Notes: generated from the letters alone by a model not told the origin. 64,000 nt of DNA from Thiobacillus sp. (GCA_018263115.1 JADFDC010000005.1:50172-114171), one strand, 5' to 3'; positions 42,505 through 52,754 are shown, numbered from the stretch's first letter. A program made the numbers and translations.

Positions 42505-44448
42505 TTACCTTCCAATCGATGCCAGGGTTTCAAAAAGTTCGCTTGCCATCTGCATGACTTTGGCCGCGGCCTGGTAAGCCTGCTGATAGCGCATCAGTTT
42601 GGCGGCTTCTTCATCCAGATTGACACCAGAGAAACTTTGCTGGGTGTTGCTGACTTCATCGAGCATCTTGTTCTGAACATTGCTGGTGATATCCAGTTCG
42701 CGGGTCCTGACACCGATTTCGCCCACCAGTTGACTGTAGGCATCGCCAAAGCTCATGGTGCCGCCGCCCAGTGTCTTGGCGGTCTGCAATCCAGCGAGCA
42801 GCAGTGCGTTGCGGTTATCGCCCACCCCGCCAATGTTGGGCTGTATGGTGAACTGATCTCCATCTGCCGGTGTGCCGGACAGGCTGATTTCAATGCCATC
42901 GAAACTGATCTTCGCGCCAGCGGTGTAGGGCACGGGGGCGCCCGCCGGATAGGTCGTTACCGTGCCGCCCGCATCGACCGTAACAGCGCTGGTCGCGGGG
43001 AAGCCTGACAGCATGCCGGTCGCGCTGCTGTAGTTCAGCGTTACAGTGCCGGCAAACGGTGTAGTCAGGTAGTTTGCGTTGACGGATCCCGCGCTGATGG
43101 ATGCGGTCCCGGTGTTCGAGGCCGGGTTTCCTGTCCTGATGGGTGCGGCTGCCGCGATTTCCGCAGGACTGCCAATGGCCAGACCGAGAGATGTCGCACC
43201 CTCGCGTACCGGTCTCAACAGGAAGCGATCGCCCGCCGCGGCCACACCCGATGCAAGGGTCAGTTCCAGGCCATCCAGGGTGACAGGGAATGACGCAGCC
43301 GTTTGTGTGACGCCGTCAGACAGGCGGGTTATGCTGTAATTCGTGCCATCGAAGTCAATTTGATAATCGCTGGCCGTCAATGCATTCGCATCAACAAACA
43401 CGGCCGTGATTTGCGCATTACCGATATTGGTCGAATTTGAAATGGCGGCGGGCTGCAGGATCGAAAAATAATCCCCCCCCATATTTCCGGACAAATCCTG
43501 TCCCAGCCTGTGTTGCTGGTTCAGCGTGAACGACAGTCCAATCGCCATGCGTCCCAGGGTATTTTGCGCCGTGGCGAGGGTGTCTGACCTGAATTGCAGC
43601 AGACCGCCCAGACGTCCGCCCGTGATGTCGCCTTCGCGCATGGGCAGATTCTGTCCCGTCATCTGATAGCCGATTTCTATCTGGGTGCTGTCGCTGCTGG
43701 ACGGCCTGGCTACCAGGCTGGCTGCCTGGGAACCCAATACCAGTGCCTGGCCGCTTGCCACATAGACATTGATGCTCCCGTCCCCCATGCGAACGGCAGT
43801 GGTCTTGATTTCCTTGTTGAGATCGGCCAGCAGCAGGTCGCGCTGATCGCGCAGGTCGTTTGCCGGCTGACTCTTGCCCTGACCTTCGGCGACAGCGATC
43901 TGGTCATTCAACTGGGCAAGGCGCGACGCATAGCTGTTGATGGTCTGCACACTGGCGCGGATTTCCGTTTCCACCTCGCCGCGTATGGCGCTCAATTGAT
44001 TTCCGGTAGCCTGAAAACGGTTGACCAGCATGCGCGAGTTTGACAGCATCGACTGGCGAGCCGCCATGTCGGACGGGTCATTCGTCACATCGTGAATGCC
44101 GGAGAAGAATTCCTGCAATATGGGTGACAGGCCGGCGGTGGCATCCGCCAGCAGGTTGTCGATGCGGCTGATATGGCTGCGCTGGGCGTCGATCTGGCTG
44201 GCCGTGGCCTGGGCATCCATGACCTGGTTGGCCAGGAAGTCGCTGTAGATGCGTTTGACCGTATCGACCTGCACGCCCTGCCCAATGTAGCCGGAGCCGG
44301 TATACATCGCCAGACTGGTCGACTGGACGATTTCCTGCCGGCTGTAGCCGGGCGTGGCGGCATTGCTGATGTTGTGCGAGGTCGTGGCAATGCCTGCCTG
44401 CGCGGCCTTGAGGGCGGTGACACCGATATTTAATACGCTGCTGGCCAT
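42505..44448 (-). CDS. flgK: flagellar hook-associated protein FlgK (HAP1)
   Basis: 647 residues, about 100 longer than enteric FlgK, because of an extended Thr/Ala/Gly-rich middle. N terminus SVLNIGVTALKAAQAGIATT with HNISNAATPGYSRQEI; C terminus GVNLDEEAAKLMRYQQAYQA and ASELFETLASIGR. It forms the first junction layer between hook and filament. It lies 86 bases after flgJ. Confidence 0.97.
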   Translation of the reverse strand: MASSVLNIGVTALKAAQAGIATTSHNISNAATPGYSRQEIVQSTSLAMYTGSGYIGQGVQVDTVKRIYSDFLANQVMDAQATASQIDAQRSHISRIDNLLADATAGLSPILQEFFSGIHDVTNDPSDMAARQSMLSNSRMLVNRFQATGNQLSAIRGEVETEIRASVQTINSYASRLAQLNDQIAVAEGQGKSQPANDLRDQRDLLLADLNKEIKTTAVRMGDGSINVYVASGQALVLGSQAASLVARPSSSDSTQIEIGYQMTGQNLPMREGDITGGRLGGLLQFRSDTLATAQNTLGRMAIGLSFTLNQQHRLGQDLSGNMGGDYFSILQPAAISNSTNIGNAQITAVFVDANALTASDYQIDFDGTNYSITRLSDGVTQTAASFPVTLDGLELTLASGVAAAGDRFLLRPVREGATSLGLAIGSPAEIAAAAPIRTGNPASNTGTASISAGSVNANYLTTPFAGTVTLNYSSATGMLSGFPATSAVTVDAGGTVTTYPAGAPVPYTAGAKISFDGIEISLSGTPADGDQFTIQPNIGGVGDNRNALLLAGLQTAKTLGGGTMSFGDAYSQLVGEIGVRTRELDITSNVQNKMLDEVSNTQQSFSGVNLDEEAAKLMRYQQAYQAAAKVMQMASELFETLASIGR

Positions 44449-44534
44449 GGCATGTCCAAAGAGGTTTTAACCGGGAATACCGGTAGTCATCTGGGTATCG
44501 GCATAAATCATGATTGTTTCAGTCATCCGATTCG

Positions 44535-45446
44535 CTATCCGATTTGCGGACCGATCTGTCTAATCAAGGCCATCAGTTTCTGCGCATAAGTGGGATCAGT
44601 GGCGTAGCCCGCGCGTTGCAGGCCACCTGCGAAGCTGGCAGCATCCTGCGGCTGGGCCAAAACCTGCTGATAACGCGGGTTGGATTGCAGCAGCTTCGCG
44701 TAATCGGCGAACGACTCGGCGTAGGAGTCATAGGCGCGGAAACGGTCGACCATTTTCACTGGCTGGCCGTTCACATATTCGGTGGTGGTGATGTCCACGG
44801 TCTTGCCGTTCCAGTTCGATCCGGCCTTGATGCCAAACAGGTTATGGCTCGGCAGGCCATCGGCACCGCGAATGTCGCGCTTGCCCCAGCCTGTTTCCAG
44901 CGCCGCCTGCGCCATCATGAACGAAGCCGGAATGCCGGTTGCCTCGCTGGCGTGCTGGGCATGCGGCATCAGTGTTTGAACGAAATCCCTGGGGCCAGCC
45001 ATGACAGCCTTGTCACCCTTGGCGGCATCTCCGGCAGGCATAGCAGGCAACGGGTTGGACGTCAGCCCCGATGCGGGCTTGTCCGCCTCGACCAGCCCGG
45101 CTTCCTGCATCAGTTTTGAAACACCCGTCTGAGCGGTATTGCCAAGATGGCCGCTTAACTGCCGGACCATCGCATCCGCCAGGCCGATTCCCTTGCTGGC
45201 CATGGACTGTGAAAGCTGCTGATCCAGCATCGAGGTATACAAACGGGTCTGATCACTGTCGAACATGCCATCCTGCGGTGTCGCCTCGCGCATGCTTTTC
45301 AGCATCATGTTCATCAGCAGCGCCTCGAACTGCTGGGCAACCTTCTTCAGCGACTCCGGTGAATTCTGTCCAGCTTCCGTCTTTAAATTGCCAACAGCCT
45401 GGACATCCAGGGCGAAGCGGGAGGAGAGATCGGCGCCGTTGATCAT
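44535..45446 (-). CDS. flgJ: rod-capping peptidoglycan hydrolase FlgJ
   Basis: 303 residues. The N-terminal half is the rod-cap domain (QFEALLMNMMLKSMREATPQ). The C-terminal half (about 140-300) is a glucosaminidase-type hydrolase with ASFMMAQAALETGWGK, the Glu of LETGWG being catalytic, and SHNLFGIKAGSNW. It lets the rod cross the cell wall. Both domains are present, so this is the two-domain form. It starts right after flgI (two-base gap). Confidence 0.96.
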   Translation of the reverse strand: MINGADLSSRFALDVQAVGNLKTEAGQNSPESLKKVAQQFEALLMNMMLKSMREATPQDGMFDSDQTRLYTSMLDQQLSQSMASKGIGLADAMVRQLSGHLGNTAQTGVSKLMQEAGLVEADKPASGLTSNPLPAMPAGDAAKGDKAVMAGPRDFVQTLMPHAQHASEATGIPASFMMAQAALETGWGKRDIRGADGLPSHNLFGIKAGSNWNGKTVDITTTEYVNGQPVKMVDRFRAYDSYAESFADYAKLLQSNPRYQQVLAQPQDAASFAGGLQRAGYATDPTYAQKLMALIRQIGPQIG

Positions 45447-45448
45447 GA

Positions 45449-46600
45449 TCAGATAATTTCCAGATCGGCCCGCAACGCACCCGCTGCCTTCATGGCCTGC
45501 AAAATCGCCAGCAGGTCCTGCGGCGTGGCGCCGATGGAATTGAGCGCCTTGACCACATCCGACAGCGAAGCGCCGCCCTTCAGCAGCATGACCTGTCCGG
45601 GTGACTGGCTGATTTCGATTTGCGAACTGGTGGTGGCAACCGTCTGGCCTTTTGAAAACGGCGCGGGCTGGCTGATGACCGGCTCGGTGTTGATGACAAC
45701 AGAAAGATTGCCGTGTGACACCGCGCAGTTTTCCAGCATGACCGGCTGGTTCATGACAACGGAACCTGTGCGTGCGTTGATGATGACCTTGGCGGCGCTT
45801 TGCGCGGGGCTGACATTCAGGCTTTCGACGGCGGCGATGAACATGACGCGGTCGTCGCTGCCCATGGGCGTTTTCACGCTGATGACGCGGCCGTTCTTCG
45901 CCTGCGCCGTGCCGGGACCATACTGTTTGTTGATCGCCTCCACCACGCGGCGCGCGGTGGAGAAATCGGTCTGGTTGAGTTCGAGCTGGATGTGTCCATC
46001 CGCGCCCAGATCGCTGGCGACCGGTCGTTCAACTGTCGCGCCTGCGGGGATGCGGCCCACGCTCAGATGGTTGACCTGCACCTTGCTGCCGCTGGCGGCC
46101 GCGCCCGCGCCACCCACCAGAATATTGCCCTGTGACATGGCATAAACCTGATTGTCCGCGCCCTTCAACGGCGTCATCAGCAGCGTGCCGCCGCGGAGAC
46201 TCTTGGCATTGCCAAGCGATGAAACGGTCACGTCGATGGTCTGCCCGGGCTGGGCAAAAGCCGGAAGACTGGTTGTCACCATCACGGCGGCCACATTCTT
46301 CAACTGCATGGTCGCGCCTTGTGGCACGTTGACACCCATTTCCGTCAGCATGCTGATCACGCTCTGCACGGTAAACGGCGTCTGCGTCGTCTGGTCACCG
46401 CTGCCATCCAGACCGACCACCAGGCCGTAGCCGATCAGCTGGTTGGAGCGCACACCCTGAATGGAGGCCAGGTCCTTGATGCGGTCGGCTGCGGCCGGCA
46501 TGGTCAGGCCTGACAACGCCAGTACAAACACCGTCACCAGCCTGGAAAACAGCTTATTTAGAGAATTATTTTTCACCATGATTCGATCCATCGCTTTCAT
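45449..46600 (-). CDS. flgI: flagellar P-ring protein FlgI
   Basis: 383 residues if it starts at ATG 46600, which overlaps the flgH stop as TAATG; ATG 46579 (MVKNNSLNKLF) would give a more normal signal peptide. Signal peptide ends near PAAA-DRIKD. Conserved parts: GVRSNQLIGYGLVVGLDGSG, TPFTVQSVISMLTEMGVNVP, VMVTTSLPAFAQPGQTIDVT. It forms the P ring in the peptidoglycan. Confidence 0.96.
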   Translation of the reverse strand: MKAMDRIMVKNNSLNKLFSRLVTVFVLALSGLTMPAAADRIKDLASIQGVRSNQLIGYGLVVGLDGSGDQTTQTPFTVQSVISMLTEMGVNVPQGATMQLKNVAAVMVTTSLPAFAQPGQTIDVTVSSLGNAKSLRGGTLLMTPLKGADNQVYAMSQGNILVGGAGAAASGSKVQVNHLSVGRIPAGATVERPVASDLGADGHIQLELNQTDFSTARRVVEAINKQYGPGTAQAKNGRVISVKTPMGSDDRVMFIAAVESLNVSPAQSAAKVIINARTGSVVMNQPVMLENCAVSHGNLSVVINTEPVISQPAPFSKGQTVATTSSQIEISQSPGQVMLLKGGASLSDVVKALNSIGATPQDLLAILQAMKAAGALRADLEII

Positions 46601-47295
46601 TACAACGGCAACACGCTCAGGAAGAACCGTGCCAGCCATTGCGTCACTTCGGCCGCATCGATATTGGTGCTGGTGCGGTATTCGATGCGCGCATCGGCGA
46701 CCTGTGCGGACGACACCTTGTTGCCTGCCTGGATCATGTCCGGATTGACGACACCGGAAAAGCGGACGTATTCGATGCCCTTGTCCAGCGCCACCTGTTT
46801 CTCGCCAGCCACGACCAGATAGCCATTCGACAGCACTTCAACCACCGTCACCGCCAGGCTGCCAGTAAAGTTGTTGCTGGAACTGATGTTCGATTCATCC
46901 TCGAACTGGAGATCCGAATTGGCGCTGACCTCGATACCTTTCAAAGGTGTCAGCAAGAGTTTGGCCAGGGTCGGAATGCCGGCCTCGGCCGTGGCTTTCT
47001 TGGATGTATCGCTGGAAGCCGCCTTGCCCGCGCTGGTTTTTTCCTGAATGGTGATGAACAGCATGTCGCCCACGCGCCGGGCCATGCGATCCTCAAACAA
47101 CGGCTTGTAGGCAGCTGCATTGAATATTGCGCCATTGGCGGGCGGTGGCGCGGTTTTGGCGGGAACAGGCTTCGTTGAGGTTGGCTGCTGCACAATGCTG
47201 GACGGCTTGGGTAGTGCGCAGGCCGAGAGCGAACCCGCCACAAGCAGTGTCGTCATCAAGCGTACAGCCTGAAATATCCTTTTCGTGCTCATCAT
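46600..47295 (-). CDS. flgH: flagellar L-ring lipoprotein FlgH
   Basis: 231 residues from ATG 47295 (or the adjacent 47292); a TTG at 47313 is in frame. Lipoprotein signal peptide with lipobox LSAC. Conserved: YKPLFEDRMARRVGDMLFIT, EKTSAGKAASSDTSKK, FTGSLAVTVVEVLSNGYLVV and SGVVNPDMIQAGNKVSSAQV. It forms the L ring in the outer membrane. Confidence 0.96.
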   Translation of the reverse strand: MMSTKRIFQAVRLMTTLLVAGSLSACALPKPSSIVQQPTSTKPVPAKTAPPPANGAIFNAAAYKPLFEDRMARRVGDMLFITIQEKTSAGKAASSDTSKKATAEAGIPTLAKLLLTPLKGIEVSANSDLQFEDESNISSSNNFTGSLAVTVVEVLSNGYLVVAGEKQVALDKGIEYVRFSGVVNPDMIQAGNKVSSAQVADARIEYRTSTNIDAAEVTQWLARFFLSVLPL

Positions 47296-47309
47296 GCGAA
47301 AACGTTCAA

Positions 47310-48092
47310 TCAAAGTTGTGTCAGGCGTTGCAGCATCTGGTCCGATGTCTGGATCGACTTGCTGTTGATTTCATAAGCGCGCTGGGTCTGGATCATGTTC
47401 ACCAGTTCTTCCACCACATTCACGTTGGATGTTTCGGTGTATCCCTGATTCAGCAGTCCTGTGCCATTGGTGCCGGGCGTGGCCACATTGGGCGTGCCCG
47501 AAGCCGCGGTCTCCTTGTAAAGGTTTTCACCCATGCTGATCAAACCGGCTGGGTTGATGAAAGTCGCCAGTTGCAGCGTCCCCACCTGGGTAGGCGCCAC
47601 ATTGCCGGGTTGCAACGCCGAGACCGTGCCATCCGGCGCAATCGTCACGCTGATGGTGTCCGCCGGGAAAGTGATTCCCGGCTGGACAAGGTAGCCGCTG
47701 GAGGTCACCAGCTGCCCTTGAGAATCGGTCTGGAATGAACCATCGCGCGTGTAGGCGGTGGTGCCATCCGGCATCTGAATCTGGAAAAACCCGCTGCCCT
47801 GAATCGCCACATCCTTGGCATTACCAGTTTGCTGCAGGTTGCCCTGGGTAAAAATCCGCTCGGTGGCCACTGGCTTCACACCCGTGCCGATCTGCAATCC
47901 GGATGGCAGTTGTGTTTGCTGCGAAGACTGCGCGCCAGGCTGGCGCAGGGTTTGGTAAAGCAAATCCTCGAACACGGCACGCGCCCGCTTGAATCCTGAA
48001 GTAGACACGTTGGCCAGGTTGTTGGAGATGACATCCATCTGCGTTTGCTGGGCATCGAGTCCGGTTTTTGCGATCCAGAGTGAGCGAATCAT
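47310..48092 (-). CDS. flgG: flagellar distal rod protein FlgG
   Basis: 260 residues, the standard length. [20 protein letters not shown] and [20 protein letters not shown] at the N terminus; [20 protein letters not shown], then [11 protein letters not shown] at the C terminus. It builds the distal rod. Spacing to flgF is 20 bases. Confidence 0.98.
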   Translation of the reverse strand: MIRSLWIAKTGLDAQQTQMDVISNNLANVSTSGFKRARAVFEDLLYQTLRQPGAQSSQQTQLPSGLQIGTGVKPVATERIFTQGNLQQTGNAKDVAIQGSGFFQIQMPDGTTAYTRDGSFQTDSQGQLVTSSGYLVQPGITFPADTISVTIAPDGTVSALQPGNVAPTQVGTLQLATFINPAGLISMGENLYKETAASGTPNVATPGTNGTGLLNQGYTETSNVNVVEELVNMIQTQRAYEINSKSIQTSDQMLQRLTQL

Positions 48093-48112
48093 GGAAACTT
48101 CCTTTCAAAAAA

Positions 48113-48844
48113 TCAGCCAAGTGACAAGGTCTGGTCGGCCTTGCCTGCGTTCTGTTCTGCGTTTTGCAGCAGCTTGATATGCATGTCGTACAAGCGCGCC
48201 TGAGCGATCATGTTGACCATTTCGTTTACCGGATTCACGTTGCTGGATTCCAGCGCACCGCTAACCAGCACGGCGTTGATGTCGACTTCCGCCGTGCCGC
48301 CATCCTTCAGGCGGAACAGGCCATCCTCGCCGCGTACCAGTTGATCTTCCGGCGGATTTACCAGCTTGATGCGGCCCACGCTGGAGATAGAACCTGTGTT
48401 CGAGCGTATTGAAATCGTGCCGTCCTTGGCAATGGCAATCTGGCCGTCAGGCGGCAGGCTGATTTCGCCGCCATCGCCCATGACCGCCAGCCCTTCCCGC
48501 GTTTGCAGCAAGCCCGATTCATTTACCTGCAGGCTGCCATTGCGAGTAAAGGCCTCGCTGCCATCCGCGGCCTGCACCACCAGCCAGCCCTGGCTTTGCA
48601 GCGCAACATCCAGTTCGCGGCCGGTTTGCTGAATCACGCCGGGACGGAAATCGCTGCCAACCGTGGCATCGACGACGAACGCGCGCGTCGGCAGGCCTTC
48701 ACCCTGCACCTGCACTGCGCGGAAGCTGTCGAGCTGCGCGCGGAAACCAGTGGTATTGATATTGGCCAGATTGTTCGCCGTCGTCGCCTGTTGCTCCATC
48801 GCATGCCTGGCGCCGGTCATCGCGGTATAGATCAGTCTGTCCAT
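48113..48844 (-). CDS. flgF: flagellar proximal rod protein FlgF
   Basis: 243 residues. LIYTAMTGARHAMEQQATTA and NNLANINTTGFRAQLDSFRA, with VNPVNEMVNMIAQARLYDMH at the C terminus. It is part of the proximal rod. It lies 30 bases after flgE and 20 before flgG. Confidence 0.97.
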   Translation of the reverse strand: MDRLIYTAMTGARHAMEQQATTANNLANINTTGFRAQLDSFRAVQVQGEGLPTRAFVVDATVGSDFRPGVIQQTGRELDVALQSQGWLVVQAADGSEAFTRNGSLQVNESGLLQTREGLAVMGDGGEISLPPDGQIAIAKDGTISIRSNTGSISSVGRIKLVNPPEDQLVRGEDGLFRLKDGGTAEVDINAVLVSGALESSNVNPVNEMVNMIAQARLYDMHIKLLQNAEQNAGKADQTLSLG

Positions 48845-48874
48845 GGCAGCTCCGTCATCCGTTCAAAGGCCTGG

Positions 48875-50098
48875 TTACCTGAGGTTCACGAGGGTCTGCA
48901 ACACCTGATCCTGCGTCTTGATGGTTTGCGCGTTGGCCTGGTACACGCGCTGCGCGGTAATCATCGCTACCAGCTCCGATGTCAGGTCGACGTTGGAATC
49001 CTCAACGGCGGAAGACTGCAGTACGCCCAGCGTGCCGGTACCGGGTTCGCCAACCAGCGGCGTGCCGGAAGTGGCGGATTCGGCAAAGCCGTTATCGCCC
49101 AGGGCTTCAAGACCCTGCGGGTTGGAGAAGTTGGCGATCACCACCTGACCCAGTACGGCGGAACGTCCGTTGGTATAACGGCCCTGGATCACGCCGTCTG
49201 GCGCGATGTTGAAGCCGGTCAGACGTCCGGAAGCGAAGCCGTCCTGATCCAGCGCGTTGACGCTGAAACCGGATCCGAATTGCGTGGTGCCAGAAAAGCC
49301 GAGATCAAAGGTAAACGGGCTGGTCGCGCCAGTGGTAACCGTTGCGGACAAGCTGAATGGCAGTGCGGTGGTGGCAGTATCGATGAAGCCATCCGTGCCG
49401 AAATTCAGTGTGCCGACCGGCCCTGCGCCAACCTGCGTGCCATCGACAGCGCCAAAAACATCCCAACTGCCCGCGCCGGTTTTCATGTAATAGGTTGAGA
49501 ACACATGCGGGTTGCCCAGGCTGTCGAAAATCGACACCGACGTGGAGTGATGGAAAGTATTGGGATCGCTCAGGTTGAAGCCTGCCGAGGGCAGCGCGCT
49601 CTGGCGTGAATCCAGATTCAGCAGGGCATTGACAGATGAAGTGGTCTGCGGCGCGCGATCAGCCGTGGAAATCTGCAATTCGGCCGGCGCGGACGTGTCC
49701 AGCGCGCCCGTGGCATTGGCGGTATAGCCTGTCAGGCGCCTACCGGTTGAGGTAATGATGTAACCGAAGCTGTCCATCTGAAACTGGCCATTGCGCGAGT
49801 ATGAAATCGAGCCGTTGTTGCTCAGGCGGAAGAAACCGTTGCCATTAATGGCCACATCCAGCGGATTCTCGGTTGCGGTGATCTTGCCCTGCGAAAACTG
49901 CTGCACCACGGCGGCCAGCTGCGTGCCAATGCCGACCTGCGAACCGCCAGAACCAGACAGTGACGTGGCATACACATCAGCAAACTGCGCTTCCGCGCGT
50001 TTAAAGCCCACCGTATTGGAGTTGGCCACGTTGTTGCCGATCACATCCAGCTGATCCGCTGCCGCGCTCAAACCGCTCAAACCTTGCTGAAAACTCAT
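48875..50098 (-). CDS. flgE: flagellar hook protein FlgE
   Basis: 407 residues, typical length. N terminus SFQQGLSGLSAAADQLDVIG and NNVANSNTVGFKRAEAQFAD; C terminus NVDLTSELVAMITAQRVYQA, NAQTIKTQDQVLQTLVNLR (split). It polymerises into the hook under control of FlgD and FliK. It starts 29 bases after flgD. Confidence 0.98.
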   Translation of the reverse strand: MSFQQGLSGLSAAADQLDVIGNNVANSNTVGFKRAEAQFADVYATSLSGSGGSQVGIGTQLAAVVQQFSQGKITATENPLDVAINGNGFFRLSNNGSISYSRNGQFQMDSFGYIITSTGRRLTGYTANATGALDTSAPAELQISTADRAPQTTSSVNALLNLDSRQSALPSAGFNLSDPNTFHHSTSVSIFDSLGNPHVFSTYYMKTGAGSWDVFGAVDGTQVGAGPVGTLNFGTDGFIDTATTALPFSLSATVTTGATSPFTFDLGFSGTTQFGSGFSVNALDQDGFASGRLTGFNIAPDGVIQGRYTNGRSAVLGQVVIANFSNPQGLEALGDNGFAESATSGTPLVGEPGTGTLGVLQSSAVEDSNVDLTSELVAMITAQRVYQANAQTIKTQDQVLQTLVNLR

Positions 50099-50127
50099 TT
50101 CACGCTCCTGTTTTCAAAAATTCTGTA

Positions 50128-50793
50128 TTAATGAATCTGGCGGACATCGGCATACGCCGTCCTGCCCAGTCCCTGCACATTCAATTCGACACCGTCATCG
50201 CCGCGCGCCACCCCCTGCACCAGCCCGCTGCTCAGGGTCTGTACGGCAACGAGACTCTTGCCGCTGCCGGTCGTGGCTTCAAAACGATAATTGCCCGCGG
50301 GCATGGCGAGACCCGAATCATTCATGCCATCCCAGTCGAACAGGTGCTCGCCCGCCGGCAACACACCGGTATTGACAGTGCTGACCAGCTGGCCAGCCTG
50401 ATCAAATATGGAAATCTGCACCGAGTCCGAAGCGTTCTCCAGATTGATGCCGAACACACCCATGCCATCGTTAAGGCTGACCGTATTTCCCGACACCAGC
50501 ACGTTGTGGCCAATCAGATTGGCGGCCTGGGATAGTTGATCAGAACCGAAGTTTTCCGCCAGCGCTGCCAGCGTCCTGTTCATCTTTTCAATGCCTTCGA
50601 CGGTGGACAACTGCGCCATCTGCGAGGTCACCTGTGCGTTGTCCAGTGGATTCAATGGGTCCTGGTTGCGCATTTGCGCCACCAGCATGCTCAGGAAGCG
50701 GTCCTTGGTTTCCTGCGTCGAGCCCTTTGCCGCACTGGCGGCTGTCGTGCCGTTCATGCTGGACAACAGGGCGCTATCGATCGGTGTAGTCAT
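50128..50793 (-). CDS. flgD: flagellar hook cap protein FlgD
   Basis: 221 residues. N-terminal signature RFLSMLVAQMRNQDPLNPLD with NAQVTSQMAQLSTVEGIEKM; C-terminal FlgD Ig/tudor region (FDQAGQLVSTVNTGVLPAGE, HLFDWDGMNDSG). It caps the growing hook. It lies 11 bases after flgC. Confidence 0.97.
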   Translation of the reverse strand: MTTPIDSALLSSMNGTTAASAAKGSTQETKDRFLSMLVAQMRNQDPLNPLDNAQVTSQMAQLSTVEGIEKMNRTLAALAENFGSDQLSQAANLIGHNVLVSGNTVSLNDGMGVFGINLENASDSVQISIFDQAGQLVSTVNTGVLPAGEHLFDWDGMNDSGLAMPAGNYRFEATTGSGKSLVAVQTLSSGLVQGVARGDDGVELNVQGLGRTAYADVRQIH

Positions 50794-50804
50794 CTATCAG
50801 CTCC

Positions 50805-51209
50805 TTACTGACCCAGGGTCAGCGTCTTCAACAACAAGGTCTTGGCGGTGTTCATCACCTCCACGTTCGACTGGTACGAACGCGACGCGGAAATCATGTT
50901 CACCATTTCTTCCACCACATTCACATTCGGCATGGTCACGTTGCCGTTTTCGTCCGCCAGCGGATGCTTGGGGTCGTAAACCGTTTTCATCGGCGAAGGA
51001 TCGTCGATCACCCCCACCACCTGCACGCCAGTCGCGCCGCTTTCATCCACCGGCGTTGCGCTGAACACCACCTGCTTGGCGCGGTAGGGCTCGCCCGTGG
51101 CGCTGGTTGCACTATCCGCATTGGCCAGATTGCTGGCCACGGTATTCAGCCGCTGTGACTGTGCATTAAGCGCCGAACTCGAAACCTTGAAAATGTCGAA
51201 CATGCTCAT
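50805..51209 (-). CDS. flgC: flagellar proximal rod protein FlgC
   Basis: 134 residues. [20 protein letters not shown] and [21 protein letters not shown] terminus [20 protein letters not shown], ending LLKTLTLGQ. Proximal rod subunit. It lies 22 bases after flgB. Confidence 0.98.
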   Translation of the reverse strand: MSMFDIFKVSSSALNAQSQRLNTVASNLANADSATSATGEPYRAKQVVFSATPVDESGATGVQVVGVIDDPSPMKTVYDPKHPLADENGNVTMPNVNVVEEMVNMISASRSYQSNVEVMNTAKTLLLKTLTLGQ

Positions 51210-51231
51210 GAAATGTCCTCTTTTCTCTCAA

Positions 51232-51651
51232 TCAGCCCTGGATCGCCGCCAGCATGCCTTTAATTTGCTGGTTGAGCCGGGTAAGGTTGAATTCGTAGCG
51301 AATCGCGTTGTCGGCAAACGCCGCCCGTTCGGTGTCCATATCCACGGTATTACCATCGACGCTACCCTGTTGCACTGTTCGGTACTTGAGTTCGACGCCG
51401 CTGACTGTGCGTTCCATGGGCGGCGAACCATTCATGTGCCCCGGGGCGCTCACGGCGAGCGGGACAGCAGATGCTGGGCTGCCGCCAGTTCCCACAGCCG
51501 CGCGCAGCGCAGCAGAAAAGTCGAAGTCGCGCGCCTTGTAATTGGGGGTGTCGGCATTGGCAATGTTCGAAGCCAGCACCTGCTGGCGTTCGCTTCTGAG
51601 CGACAGCGCCTGCTGGTGGAACCGGAACAAATCATCTAAAGAATTGGCCAT
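51232..51651 (-). CDS. flgB: flagellar proximal rod protein FlgB
   Basis: 139 residues. DDLFRFHQQALSLRSERQQV and ASNIANADTPNYKARDFDFS; C terminus AFADNAIRYEFNLTRLNQQI. First gene of the flgBCDEFGHIJKL operon. ATG 51651 follows TAGGAG. Its promoter should lie in the 404-base divergent region shared with flgA. Confidence 0.98.
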   Translation of the reverse strand: MANSLDDLFRFHQQALSLRSERQQVLASNIANADTPNYKARDFDFSAALRAAVGTGGSPASAVPLAVSAPGHMNGSPPMERTVSGVELKYRTVQQGSVDGNTVDMDTERAAFADNAIRYEFNLTRLNQQIKGMLAAIQG

Positions 51652-51737
51652 TGGATGACTCCTAAATTAATGGGCGCTAGCCCGGATATTCACCAGATCG
51701 CGGGATAATGAGGCGGTTTGCAAGCAGGTTCGCGCAA

Positions 51738-51778
51738 CCCGCGCCAAGCCAATAGCAGTGCCTATTGGCGCGAAGCGG
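51738..51778. promoter_or_regulatory. hairpin/cruciform in the flgB-flgA divergent region
   Basis: Outer arms CCCGC/GCGGG and inner 8-bp arms GCCAATAG/CTATTGGC around CAGTGC. It lies about 90 bases upstream of flgB. The rest of 51652-52055 has no gene; I found no clear sigma-54 or sigma-28 promoter there. It may be an activator site or a structural element. Confidence 0.4.
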
Positions 51779-52055
51779 GGGTGCGAAAATGCCGCAAAGC
51801 GGCCGTCAGCACCCGCGAAAGCCGGCAGTACTAACCGGATTTCGCTCTGATCGTTCGAGATGCATTTATTCACGTGCTTCTCCATCAAATTTGGGCTGGT
51901 CTGGTGAATATCAGGGCTTGGCATCGCCCTTGTTCATGAATCGAATACTAGGAGCACCGCTGTCAAATCAAACGGCCAATAAAGGGCCAAAACCCGTCTT
52001 TATTCAGCCCTTAAGCACCCTGCGCCAATCCGGAAAATTGCGCGTTAATAAAGTC

Positions 52056-52754
52056 ATGAAAACGAACATGAATATGAAACTTTCTGTCCTTTTACTCGCG
52101 CTGACAGCCAGCGCAGCGGCCGCGCCTCCAACAGAGGACGCCGCGCGCCTGCGCCAGATGGCCACAAGCCATCTGGCGCAGTTGACGGCTGGCATGCCGG
52201 GTGAAATCAGGATTGAGGCAGCCCTGCCAAAATCGGCCGCGAAACTGGCCCGATGCGAAGCATCCGAGGCGTTCATCCCGGAGGGCACGCGCCTGGCCGG
52301 AAATGTCACGGTCGGCATCCGCTGTCATGCGCCCGGAAACTGGACAACCTATATCCGCGCGACGATCAGCGTGACGACTACTTATATGGTTGCCGCCGCG
52401 CAGCTCCAGCCCGGACAGACCATCACCGTCGACCTGCTCGAAGCACGGCGCGGCGATCTGGCAAGGATGGCGCAGGATGTGATCACCCAGCCCGAACAGG
52501 CAGTCGGCAAGGTCATGACCACCGGCCTGGTAGCCGGCGCGCCGATCCGCGGCGGCATGCTGCGCGCGCCGCAAATTGTCTCGCAGGGCCAGGGCATCCA
52601 GTTGATGGTCAATGGCAAGGGATTCAGCATCTCTTCAGAAGGCCGCGCGCTCAACAACGCGTCGGCGGGACAGGTCGTACAGGTCAGAACCGCATCCGGG
52701 CAAGTCGTCAGTGGCATCGCCCGTCAGGATGGTCTGGTGGATATCGCGAACTAG
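52056..52754 (+). CDS. flgA: P-ring assembly chaperone FlgA
   Basis: 232 residues from ATG 52056, giving a signal peptide (MKLSVLLLALTASAAAA region) after a short leader; ATG 52068 or 52074 are alternatives. The C-terminal SAF domain is clear: YMVAAAQLQPGQTITVDLLE, GAPIRGGMLRAPQIVSQGQG, VQVRTASGQVVSGIARQDGL. It helps FlgI form the P ring. Divergent from flgB and followed after 22 bases by flgM. Confidence 0.95.
   Translation: MKTNMNMKLSVLLLALTASAAAAPPTEDAARLRQMATSHLAQLTAGMPGEIRIEAALPKSAAKLARCEASEAFIPEGTRLAGNVTVGIRCHAPGNWTTYIRATISVTTTYMVAAAQLQPGQTITVDLLEARRGDLARMAQDVITQPEQAVGKVMTTGLVAGAPIRGGMLRAPQIVSQGQGIQLMVNGKGFSISSEGRALNNASAGQVVQVRTASGQVVSGIARQDGLVDIAN

Noticed and set aside
51652..51740. 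Sigma-54 promoter (GG-N10-GC) for flgB
   Set aside because: No TGGCAC-N5-TTGC-like sequence found on either strand.
51652..52055. Small gene or N-terminal extension of flgA in the flgB-flgA gap
   Set aside because: The open frame upstream of 52056 has no binding site or FlgA-like sequence; a signal peptide begins only near 52074.
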